Positions 21,462 through 32,223 of a stretch of 64,000 nt of DNA are shown piece after piece; the stretch's first letter is position 1, and each line of letters starts with the position of its first letter. The notes beneath the pieces were generated by a model. That model had not been told where the DNA came from. It saw only the letters and a list, made by a program, of their open reading frames with translations, and ran no database searches. A program made the position numbers and the translations under genes. Source of the stretch: Cymodocea nodosa (lineage: Eukaryota > Streptophyta > Magnoliopsida > Alismatales > Cymodoceaceae). The DNA is taken from contig CM072335.1 in NCBI GenBank assembly GCA_036874045.1, positions 19,661,501 to 19,725,500 of the forward strand, read 5' to 3'.

Positions 21462-24400
21462 ATGAATTTAATCTTAAGATCTGGAAAAACCATAGAAAGA
21501 AACATATTAGAACATGAAAGTGAAGAAAAACAAAGTGAAGAAAATGTAGATGAAAAGGAAGAAAATATGTTGACAAGAGATGAACATAAGGATGTAGAAC
21601 TAGAACATGAAGGAGTTGAACTTGAAAAATGTCTAATGGATGAAACTAATGAAGAATTAATTGAAGAAAACCCTGTTATAGACTTAGAAATGGATAAAAA
21701 GAAAGAAGAAACATCTGAAAATATGAACAACAAACCACCATTTCCTAGTCAGCTTGACAACAACAAAGAAAATGAGGAAAATGAAGCTATAAGAACCATA
21801 TTTGAGAAAATCAATGTTAATATGCATATGTTAGAATTAATTAGAAAAATTCCAGCATATGGGAGGGTGCTTAAAAACCTTTGTACCAAGCATAGGAAGC
21901 CAAGAAAAAAAATTAAATAAGCAAGTTTATTTAACTGAGTTAAGTAGTTCAATGTTGCTTGATAGTTTAGCTAAAAAATTCAATGATCCTGGTGTTCCTC
22001 TAATAACTTGCTTAATAGGGAATGTTTTAATTGAAAAAGCATTATTAGATCTTGGTGCAGGAGTTAACGTGATGCCAAAACACTTATATGAACAATTGGG
22101 AATCACAGGAATTAAGAAAACTAGAACATTAATTAAACTAGCTGATAGATCATATAGGAGTCCCATGGGTATTGTAGAAGATGTCTTAATTCAAATTGAA
22201 GATTTTATATACCCAGTCGACTTTATCATTTTAGAAACCAATGCACCAACTTGTGAACCAAATGAATCTACATTGATCCTAGGGAGACCATTCTTAGCAA
22301 CTATTAATACCCACATTAATTGCAGAAATGGTAAAATGTCAATCTCCTTTAACAATAAGGTGATATCATTGAACATTTTTAAAAGAGATAGGACTATAAA
22401 CCATCAAGTAGATGACAACATTAGTGTAAGCATTTCTGAATTATTTGAAGAAGTCGAAAATAGTAGTAATGAGGAAGAACTTAGTGCTGAAATTTGCTTT
22501 CTAGACGTTGAAGATAATCTAGAACACAAGGCATCGTTACAAGAGAATAGTGGTGAGCATGAAATGAATAATGACTTGATTTTAGAAGTTAAGGAAAGGA
22601 ATAAATTAAAAGCACTCCCACAAAATCTGAAATATGCATTCATAGATAAGCAAAATGAATATCCTGTTATAATTGGAGCAAACTTAATCCCAAACCAAGA
22701 AGAAAAATTAATGAAGATATTAAGTAAAAATAAGAGAGCTCTTGGTTGGCAATTGAGTGACATTGTAGGAGTTAGTCCCACTATAGTTCAACATAGAATT
22801 ATCCTAGAAGATGAGAACTATGCCTTTAGAGAACCTCAACGTAGATTAAATCCCCAAATGAGTGAGGTGGTAAAGAAGGAGATAGTTAAATGGCTTGACA
22901 ATGGCATTATATACCCTATTAGTGATAGTAGGTGGGTAAGCCCTGTGCATGTAGTGCCTAAGAAATCGGGCTTTACAGTAGTTGAAAATCAAGATCATGA
23001 GTTAGTGCCTACTAGAATAAAAACTAGTTGGAGGGTATGTATTGATTATCGTAAATTGAATTCTGCAACTCGTAAAGATCATTTCCCATTGCCATTTGTT
23101 GATTAGATGCTAGAAAGGTTAGCTGGATGAAAATCAAGATCATGAGTTAGTGCCTACTAGAATAAAAACTAGTTGGAGGGTATGTATTGATTATCGTAAA
23201 TTGAATTCTGCAACTCGTAAAGATCATTTCCCATTGCCATTTGTTGATTAGATGCTAGAAAGGTTAGCTGGACATGAATTTTATTGTTTTCTTGATGAAT
23301 ACTCTGGGTACAATCAAATACCCATAATCTCTGAGGATCAAGAAAAGACTACTTTTACTTGTCCAAGTGGAACCTATGCTTTTAGGCGTATGCCTTTCGG
23401 TTTATGTAATGCGCCTGCAACATTTCAAAGATGCATGGCAGGAATTTTTTATGATATGAATGAAAATTTTTTAGAAATTTTCATGGATGGCTTTTCTATT
23501 TTTGGCAAAAATTTTGATATTTGTTTACATCATTTAGATATGGTTTTGCAAAGATGTGTTGAAAAGAATTTTATTTTAAATTGGGAAAAGTGCCATTTCA
23601 TGGTGAATGAAGGCATAGTTCTTGGGCATGTGATATCTAATAGAGGGATTGAGGTGGATAAGGCAAAAATTAACGTTATATCTCATTTGCAGCCACCTAA
23701 ATCTGTTAAGGAGGTTAGAAGCTTTTTAGGACATGTTGGTTTTTATCGTAGATTTATTCATGATTTTAGCAAGATAGCAAGACCTATAACTAATTTACTT
23801 GCAAAAGATTCTGAGTTTGTTTTTGATGAACATTGTCTTGCTGCCTTTAATCAACTTAAGCATGCATTAATATCTCCTCCTATAATTCATGCCCCAATAT
23901 GGGATTATCCTTTTGAAATTATGTGTGATGCCTCCAATTATGCAGTAGGTGCAGTACTTGGGCAAATAATTGATAAGAAACATCATGTCATATGCTATGC
24001 TAGTAAAACTTTGAATGAAGCTCAAGTAAATTATACTACCACAGAAAAAGAATTTCTTGCTGTTGTTTTTGCTCTAGATAAATTTAGACCATATTTAGTT
24101 TGCAATCAAGTTATTGTGCATATTGATCATGCAGCTATTAAACATTTGATGAGTAAAAAAGATGCAAAACCAAGATTAATTCATTGGGTTTTATTGTTGC
24201 AAGAATTCAACATAGAAATTAAAGATAAGGTTGGAAAAGAAAATTTAGTTGCTGATCACCTCTCTAGATTAGAAAATATTCCAGCATGCAATAATGTGAT
24301 TAATGAAAAGTTTCCTGATGAGAGTTTATTTCTAGTTGGTGAGTTACCTTGGTTTGCAGACATTGCTAACTATCTTGCTATAGGGTTAATACCAACTGAT

Positions 24401-25573
24401 TTATCTAAACCATATAAGAAAAGATTGAGGTACATGGCTAAACATTATGTTTGGATGGAACCTTATTTGTATAAAATGGGTTCTGATCAAATTTTAAGAA
24501 GATGTCTTCCTGAAGATGAAATTGCTAATGTCTTAAATTTTTGTCATAGTCATGCTTGTGGAGGTCATCTTAGCCATAGAAAAACTTCTTTGAAAATTCT
24601 TGAATGTGGATTTTATTGGCCTTCTCTAATTAAAGACTCTAAAGATCATTGTAGACATTGTGATAGATGCCAAAGAATGGGAAAAATTTCCAAACGAAAT
24701 ATGATGCCTTTGAATCCTATCATTGAAGTTGAAATTTTTGATGTTTGGGGCATTGATTTCATGGGACCATTTACCATTTCTTTTGGTTATTCTTATATTT
24801 TGTTGGCTGTTGATTATGTTTCTAAATGGATTGAAGCTATCCCAACTAAGAGAAATGATGCTAAAGTTGTTGATTTTCTTAGATCTAACATTTTTGCTAG
24901 ATTTGGTATTCCAAGAGCTATAATTAGTGATAATGGACCTCACTTTTGCAACAGAGTATTTCAAATGACTTTGAGGAAGTATGGGGTTACTCACAAGTTA
25001 GCAACACCATATCATCCTCAAACAAGTGGGCAAGTTGAGGTATCCAATAGACAAATCAAGCACAAGCTCGAAAAAGTAATCAAACCAAGTAAGAAGGATT
25101 GGGCAGAAAAGCTTAATGATGCACTTTGGGGTTATAGGACTGCCCATAAAACTGTGTTGGGAATGTCACCATTTAGAGTAGTTTATGGGAAAGCATGTCA
25201 TTTACTTATAGAAATAGAACATAAAGCAGAATGGGCTATTAGAACATTTAACATGTGTGTTGATGATGCAGGAAAAGCAAGGAAATATCAACTCAATGAG
25301 CTGGAAGAAATAAGAAGAGAGGCTTATGAAAATGCAAAGATTGCAAAAGAACGAGCAAAAGCATTCCATGACAAGAAAATTTTAAGAAAGGACTTTCATG
25401 AGGGACAAGAAGTTTTATTATATAACTCTAGATTACATTTATTCCCTGGAAAATTTAAGACTAGATGGACAGGACCATTCATCATTAAACATATATATAA
25501 TCATAGAGCTATAGCTATAGAAAATTGTAAGACAGGATTTAAAACTGTAGTGAATGGTCAAAGACTTAAATAA
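21462..25573 (+). pseudogene. pol: Ty3/gypsy pol of E: protease, RT, RNase H, integrase
   Basis: Three frames: 21462-21905 (acidic linker, then NMHMLELIRKIPAYGRVLKNL), about 21905-23106 (protease with DLGAGVNVMP and LILGRPFLAT, then the start of RT), and 23252-25573 (rest of RT, RNase H, integrase; 773 codons open). The breaks are a frameshift near 21905, a TAG at 23104-23106 (FVD*MLERLAG, Gln in relatives) and a 145-base tandem duplication. The RT catalytic box reads FMDGFSIFG: the second Asp of xxDD is Gly (23489-23491), so the enzyme would be dead. Integrase has its HHCC region (HSHACGGHL ... CRHCDRCQ), DDE residues ([24 protein letters not shown]) and [11 protein letters not shown]. Confidence 0.9.
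22983..23272 (+). repeat. 145-bp tandem duplication in E RT
   Basis: 22983-23127 is repeated at 23128-23272, apparently without differences, including the TAG stop. As 145 is not a multiple of three, it shifts the frame. The stop predates the duplication since both copies carry it. Confidence 0.9.
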
Positions 25574-26014
25574 TATTATCTTGGAAAAACCTACAATCAT
25601 GGAGAGAGTGCTTTGTTGTTGGAACCTAATTATAATTAGTTTTTATATGTATTTAGTTGTAGATGTAGTTTTTCTTTTCTTAATTCCTAGTAATTTTTCA
25701 TTCTATGTATTAGTGTGTTAGTAGTTAACAATAAAATTGATTATTGCAAGTTCACGTCAAAATTTTATATGCTTATTATCATGCATCTATCCTTGTTGTT
25801 TCATGTCATCTTGAATTTATATGGTGAACCATTCATGCTGAAATTTTATGATATATGATGGTACTTGTATACTTTGATGATATTTCACCATGTAAATAAC
25901 TCTTGCATATACTCTTGAATTACATAACTGATGTGAATGTCTTAGTGCATGAAAAGTTGGGAGAGAGGCGTAGATAACAAGTTGATACACATCGAGAATC
26001 AAAAAGAAACACAC
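25574..26014 (+). other. Spacer between integrase and gag of E
   Basis: AT-rich, no gene, no LTR or primer site seen. Thus gag downstream of pol is not explained by a visible nested insertion here. Confidence 0.6.
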
Positions 26015-27310
26015 ATGGCAGCAAACAACAATGAGAGGAGAGTGGTGCTCAAAGACATGTTCTATCCTACACAGAGAAGTAGGATCACTTGCATTCAACT
26101 ACCAGATGAGAATGGAGCACATTTTGAGTTGAAATCCCACTACATCAACCAATTACCAAAGTTCATGGGACATGATGATGAGGATGCTTATGGCTTCCTT
26201 GAAGAATTTGAAGATGTATGCAACTTAATGAAGATACAAAATCTGACAGATGATTCCATCCTATTGAGATTTGTTCCCTTTGCCTTGAGAGACCAAGCAA
26301 GAAGGTGGCTTCAAAGTTTACCACCCAACTCTATTACTTCATGGGAGCAATTTAGTGCCATCTTTTTGAAAAGATTCTATCCAATTGCCAAAACAAATGA
26401 GATGAGAAAGGTTATTAATTCTTGCTATCAAATGTCAGAAGAATCATTTGCTAATTTCTTTAGCAGGTTCAATGAATTGCTTGTGAGGTGTCCACATCAT
26501 GGGATACCCTTGTGGAGACAATGCCAAATCATGTATGATGGAATCCCTACATCAGTAAAGGGCTTGCTGGAATCCATGGTGCAAGGAGACTTTGCAAATC
26601 TTGAAGACACAATGGCATGGAACTTCTTGGGAGAGTTGGCGGCAAAGACATTAAGCTGGGAGAAATCCTCTCCAAGATCTAAAACAAGGCAAGAGAAGGG
26701 CATTCATTCCATAAATGCAACCACGACCCTTGAAATGAAATATGGAAGCCTATTGAAAAGGGTTGAAGCAATAGAAGGAAAAGGGAAAGAACCACTCAAG
26801 TGCTTGGGATGTAATATGGTAGGCCATATTGTGAATGAATGTCCTATGTTGGCTAACCCTTCTACTGATGTTCAGGAAATATACACAAGGAAAAATCAAA
26901 GGCAAGAAGTTTATGGCAACTCCTACAACCCATCTTGGAGGAACCACCCAAACTTTTCATGGAGAAACTCACATTTTCAAGATAATCAACATGGTGAATC
27001 CTCAAATTTTCAAGGCAATCAACCTACACGAAATACTATGGAATTGGCTAAGAAAAATGATCATTCAGCAGCAATAGAAGACATGGGAAAGAAGATAGAC
27101 AGCTTGATCAAAGGCATGGAAGCATATGCCATGAACAACGCTAAGTATCAACCAATTGTGCATGCTAATGCACAATCAATCAGCAAGATAGAGGCACAAC
27201 TATCCCAACTATCAGCAAGGCTTTGCGAGAGGGAGAAAGGAACCATTCCAAGCCAAGCTATCACAAATCCACGTGTCAACCAAGTGGAGACAACTTCAGG
27301 AGAAAAGTAA
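26015..27310 (+). CDS. gag: Gag of E (capsid and zinc knuckle), downstream of integrase
   Basis: An intact frame of 431 codons from ATG 26015 (MAANNNERRVVLKDMFYP, matching the usual gag start; an in-frame ATG also lies at 25949). The gag domain spans about residues 30-190: FELKSHYINQLPKFMGHDDEDAYGFLEEF, LRFVPFALRDQARRWLQSLPPNSITSWEQFSAIFLKRFYP, SFANFFSRFNELLVRCPHHGIP. A CCHC knuckle CLGCNMVGHIVNEC is at 26801-26842, followed by SWRNHPNFSWRN and a tail ending near QLSARLCEREKG. In typical Athila/Tat elements this protein is at the 5' end, fused or close to protease. Here it is the last ORF and the only intact one of the element. Confidence 0.85.
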   Translation: MAANNNERRVVLKDMFYPTQRSRITCIQLPDENGAHFELKSHYINQLPKFMGHDDEDAYGFLEEFEDVCNLMKIQNLTDDSILLRFVPFALRDQARRWLQSLPPNSITSWEQFSAIFLKRFYPIAKTNEMRKVINSCYQMSEESFANFFSRFNELLVRCPHHGIPLWRQCQIMYDGIPTSVKGLLESMVQGDFANLEDTMAWNFLGELAAKTLSWEKSSPRSKTRQEKGIHSINATTTLEMKYGSLLKRVEAIEGKGKEPLKCLGCNMVGHIVNECPMLANPSTDVQEIYTRKNQRQEVYGNSYNPSWRNHPNFSWRNSHFQDNQHGESSNFQGNQPTRNTMELAKKNDHSAAIEDMGKKIDSLIKGMEAYAMNNAKYQPIVHANAQSISKIEAQLSQLSARLCEREKGTIPSQAITNPRVNQVETTSGEK

Positions 27311-28880
27311 AGAGAAGAATCACTTGCAATCAACAAGATAGCTAGAGGCAACCTTTTATCTCCACAACTTATGCTCAGCTTATTTGATAAGAGACTTATT
27401 TTATTTCATGCTTGAGATGTTTAATTTTAAAGAATAAAATTTGATGATATATTTGAAAGTAGTTAGATGCATGATTTTCAAATACTTGAAGGGTGTAGAA
27501 TGGGTTGAAAGACTTTATCATGATATCATGTGTTTGTTTGACAAATTGATGTTCAACCATAATTAGAGTTAAATACAATTTATCTACACCACTTGAAGAG
27601 CAGTGCACAACAGGTATGCGCTAACATTTTTTTTACTTATTCTTATTGTTGAAACAATCCTTTCTACATTGAGGACAATGCAGTAACTAAGTGCGGGGGG
27701 GAGGAGAAAGTAAAAAAAATGTTTTAGGATGCATATTATAGCAATGAAATTGAAAATTTTCCAAATGTAAGTTTCTTTCACAAGCAGGTTGGTGGTAAGT
27801 TTGAAAATTCGTTCTATATGTTGCATGCCACCATGTTTTATGTGTATCCATGATAAGAACTTGCATGTCAATTTTTTTTTTAGGAAATAGCTTTGTTAGT
27901 TTAATTTTGATTTTGAATTATTGCATCTTAGCCTTACTAGCATGCTACTCAATCTCCATTGTATGCTCTTAAGGTTAAGATCATTAATTCTTTATTAGTT
28001 TTAGCTTTGTTTTCATTTAAACTTAATTTCTTTTTGTGGCATGTTGAATTTTCCTTAGTAATGTTCTTTCCTTATGATGTCTTACACTTAGAGCTGAGCT
28101 TATCTTTAAGGTGAGGATAGGAATATGCATTTGAGATTCCAACCATAGTATCTTACTTATAACATATACACATTCTTGCACTAGACTCTTAATCATGTGG
28201 TATCTAGAGGACTCTTCTTATGACATGAATCTTGAGGAGTGGCTTAGGAAATCTTTCCAATAGGTTGTCCCATGAGAAGGGTAGATATATGAATTTGGGA
28301 ATAAGGTTTGATACCCATTCTCATAAGGTTGTTGGGGACGGAGGCTAAGTAACCTCTTAGTCTTCACGTGTAAACCCTTTATGGGAGGTATCCTAAGGGT
28401 AGGGTAGGATGTGAGAAAAGAGAGGTATCTATTAAAAAAAAAAAAAAAAGAGAAAAAGAAGAAGTTGTTCTATAGAATGAATAAAGAAAATACTTTTATA
28501 GAATCAAAAAGAAGAAAAACTCAATTGAAAATAAAGGGGCAATGTACTAGAGGATAGAAACCTAAAGAAACCTTCATGTATTCTTGGATTAAGTGAGATG
28601 AACCTAGATGCTATTGATTATGGGTCTAAGCACTTTGCACTTAATAGTATCTTAAAAACTTATTTTCCTTAGGTTGGCATTAGATGTCCATTCTAAATTC
28701 CTCACCATTACAAGAACTCAGCTTGTGAGTGGAGATTATCTATAAGTATTGTTGCATTACTTGGTGAGAATTTAATTTGCCTTAATTTTCTTTATTGTGT
28801 TTGTTTGTTTAAAAGGGGTTCCTTAATCTTTTCTTCTTTAAATTTTGCCAGAGGACTAGCAAAGTTTAAGTGTGGGGGGG
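27311..28880 (+). other. 3' noncoding region of E with two polypurine tracts
   Basis: No gene. An internal ATTGAGGACAATG box with G-run is at 27664-27704, an A-run at 28434-28449, and the terminal tract GACTAGCAAAGTTTAAGTG plus seven G's at 28851-28880. Confidence 0.75.
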
Positions 28881-28959
28881 TGTTCAAGCTTTAATTTTGC
28901 CCATTTTTAATGAATTTTATAAGTAATTTTGCATGATATTATATATCTATGGTGGATAA
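28881..28959 (+). repeat. Truncated 3' LTR of E
   Basis: The first 79 bases match 19369-19447 exactly by eye, then the sequence changes to copia B/family-A-like sequence at GGTGGATA|ATTAAAC. The remaining ~1.45 kb of LTR is gone. Confidence 0.8.
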
Positions 28960-29392
28960 TTAAACATAACTGTTCGAGTTTCAACTGAGACATAATAAAG
29001 CAATGAAATTCAACACGTGCATAATTCTAACTTAAGGTGTTCAGATATTTTCGGATACTTATAAACCTAACTATCCGATGCTTCGATGCATTTCGAAGAG
29101 TTACCAGATAACTTACTGAACATTCACTTAAGATATGCATTTAGGCTTTGACACGTGTACTTCAAGAAATAATAAAATATTCTATTGATCGTTTAAAACA
29201 TAATTGTCCGATATATATACAATATAGTCTTCCGAAATCATAGAAAATTCAGATACTTAAGAATTAAAAAGCTTGTATTTTACCGATAGTTTAGAAATGT
29301 ACTGAATTAATGTTAATTTTCTGAAATTATGTAGATTCTTTCATGAAAACATATAATAGTTCATAAGAGTTGAATTATTATATGAGAAATTG
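28960..29392 (-). repeat. Family-A-type LTR (U3) fragment inside copia B
   Basis: Read on the minus strand, a GTAGGGGGAG tract at about 29388-29397 is followed by sequence alignable with the start of the family A/G LTRs: AAAGAATCTACATAATTT, AGTACATTTCTAAACTATCG, AATATTTTATTATTTC, GTACACGTGT and CATCGGATAGTTAGGTT. It is about 80 percent like 62480-62690 of the G LTR. It lies between RNase H and the accessory ORF of B, the same relative place as the array-bearing spacer 4437-5253 in gypsy A. Confidence 0.6.
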
Positions 29393-30492
29393 CTCCCCCT
29401 ACATAAATGTAGTCTAAAGAATCTATGGCGTACTTAAACTGGGTTGCCAAGCCCTAAATAGATTTGGCTTTAAAATGTCAAATAACTTACTTAAAAAGGA
29501 TGCTAAGCCTTAAATAGATTTGAGTCTCTCTATTTTTTATTTTTTTTTAAAATATGAATTAAATATAGAAATAAGTAGTAGATTTAACAATTTAGACTTT
29601 CTGGCTTTTATCTTATTCAGTTTACAAAAGATAATTCATAGAGATATACCTTCAGGAACTTAAAAGAATTCAATAATGAGTACACAAACTTAAGACAATA
29701 AATATCATACATTATGTGTAAAGAGTAGATAATAAGAAAAAAAATAACAAAGATTATATGCACAGATTATGGCAGGATTGTTATAACACCTTGAAAAATA
29801 AATTAAGCTTGAGTACATTGCCCCCTTTTCTTTTTTCTTTTCTTTTTGTTTATATGCATATATATATATATTTTATGTATTACCTCTCATAATATCATCT
29901 TTTTACGTGATCACAATCCCTTACTTAGGGGAAAGATAACCAGTTACTCAATGATAAGTGAGAATAGGTAAAAAAACTTTATTTTTTAATTGTAATCTGA
30001 ATTACTTGCAAAATGAGTTTTCAATTAGCACATCTCAAACCAGTTGGTTTAAGTGACTAGGGTTTAAGATCCCCCAATGGACTTAATTACTCAAGTAATT
30101 GCAGAAAAAAAAAAGAAATAAAACAAGACAGTAAATTAAATTAGAGGCAACCGCAAGACTTAATTTTTTTCTAACAAAATGTTAATAACTTTCCTTTAAT
30201 AAAAAAGTATATACTTTCTATGTATTTTCCTGTTAAAATCTCTATAATAGCATATACATAAGTAAGAAAAATATAGTTGGCACTCACATTGAATCAATTT
30301 AACTTTCCTTAAGTAATCTTTTTTGAATTTTTCTTAAATAAATTGACTTCAATAAAAATCAGAATTTCATAAATTCTTAACTACCAGAAAACTGTAATTC
30401 GAAAATAGATATTTTGTTTTTTTAATAATAATAAAGACATTAAATTCTAAAACTACTATTATAACAAACCAAAATACAATGAATAGGATAAT
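29393..30492 (-). other. Noncoding stretch downstream of B RNase H
   Basis: AT-rich, no gene recognised. Contains a CCCCCTTTTC pyrimidine tract followed by TTTTC repeats (29821-29850) and a TATATATATA run (29861-29870). Confidence 0.6.
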
Positions 30493-32223
30493 TTAAACAT
30501 CAGATAACCAACAGATACCAAGTTCTAATCGTAATTTTGAAAAGGTATTTTCATCTAAGGGTTTTGTAAATAGATCTGCTAATTGTTTTGTGGTAGGAAC
30601 AAAATTTAATAATATTTTTACTTTTATAATATTATCCCTTAGAAAATGATGTCGAACTTTTATATGTTTTGCTCGTGAATGTAAGATAGGATTTTTAGAT
30701 AAACTTATTGCAGAACTACTATCATAGAAAATCTTAGTTGGTTCATAGTCTAAATTAAAATCTTTTAAAGTTTGTCTGATCCACAGGATTTGAGCATAGT
30801 AAAGTGCGGCAGCTATATATTCAACTTCAATTGTAGATAATGCTACACAATTTTGCTTTTTGCTAAACAATGACACTAAAGAATTTCCTAATAATTGACA
30901 AGTGCCACTAGTGCTTTTTCTTTCAGACTTACATCCTGCAAAATCAGCATCACTATAACCTACTAAGTTTAAAGAACTATGTTTAAAGTAAAAGAATCCG
31001 AAATTGATGGTTCCTAATAGATATTTAAAAATTCGTTTAACAACAAGTAGGTGTGATTCCTTAAAATTAGATTGATATCTAGCACAAGTACACACACTAA
31101 ACATAAAATCTGGTCGGTTAGCTGTTAAATAAAGTAATGAACCAATCATACTTCTATATTGTTTTACATCTACAATTTTTCCAAAGTCATCTTTATCCAA
31201 CTTAGTGATAGTACTCATTAGCATATTCTTTGTTTTAGTGTTGTCTAAACCAAACCTCTTTAATAAATCTTGAGTATATTTTTCTTGTGAAATAAAAGTA
31301 CCCTAATCTAATTGCTTAATTTGTAAGCCTAGAAAAAATGATAGTTCACCCATCATATTCATTTCAAATTGATTAGTCATGTCTTTCGAAAAGGACTCAA
31401 CTAATTTATCATTTGTTGCTCCAAATATGATGTCATCTACATAGATTCGAACTACTAATATATCTTTTTCAATCTTCTTGATAAAAAGAGTGTGATATGC
31501 TTTTCCCATAGAATACCCTTTTTCCATAAGGAATTTAGATAATCTCTCATACCAAGATCTAGGGGCTTGTTTAAGGCCATATAGTGCCTTCTTAAGCTTA
31601 TAAACATATTTAGGATGTTTTGAATCTTTAAAACCTAGAGGTTGTTTTAGATACACTTCTTCTTTTATATATCCATTTAAAAAGGCAGTCTTAACATCCA
31701 TTTGATATAATTTGAAATCCATATAACAAGCATATGCTAACAAAATTCATATTGATTCTAGTCTAGCAACAAGAGCAAATGTTTCATCATAGTCAATTCC
31801 TTTCTCTTCCTTGTAACCTTGAGCAACTAATCTAGCTTTATTTTTAACTATATGTCCATCTTGATCTATTTTGTTACTAAATACCCACCTTGTTCCTATT
31901 ATGGACTGATTTTCAAGTGGTGGAACTAGATCCCATACCTCATTTCTTATAAATTGATTTAGCTCATCTTGCATACCTAAATACCAAAATTCATCTTCTA
32001 AGGCATCTTCAATTTTCTTAGGTTCTAGTAAAGAAACAAATGAATAAGCACCACAAAGGTTGACTACTAATGACCTAGTCCTAACTCCTTAATTAGGATT
32101 GCCTATTATCTGATCGATAGGATGAGATGAAGCATAATGCCAATTTCTATGTTGTTCCATATTTTCTATAGGTATGCCATTATTTTCTTCTAAATTTTCA
32201 TCATTTAAGTTTATATTTCTTAT
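30493..32223 (-). pseudogene. pol: Ty1/copia RT and RNase H of element B
   Basis: Minus strand. From 32223: linker, then RT ([110 protein letters not shown]), then RNase H (YSDADFAGCKSERKSTSGTCQLLG, STIEVEYIAAA, SRAKHIKVRHHFLRD, LADLFTKPL). The YVDD catalytic box is intact. At least four stops interrupt it (near 31975, 31744, 31302, 32088). It continues on the other side of D at 41111 (integrase). SIRE-like by wording. Confidence 0.9.

Larger units (their letters stand above)
19369..28959 (+). mobile_element. Ty3/gypsy element E with pol before gag
   Basis: The 5' LTR 19369-20899, a tRNA-Asp-type primer site, a zinc-knuckle ORF1, PR-RT-RNase H-integrase, a separate gag ORF downstream, the internal and terminal polypurine tracts and a 79-base stub of the 3' LTR. 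It sits in copia B between the accessory ORF and pol. Because the 3' LTR is truncated, no target duplication can be shown. Confidence 0.85.
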
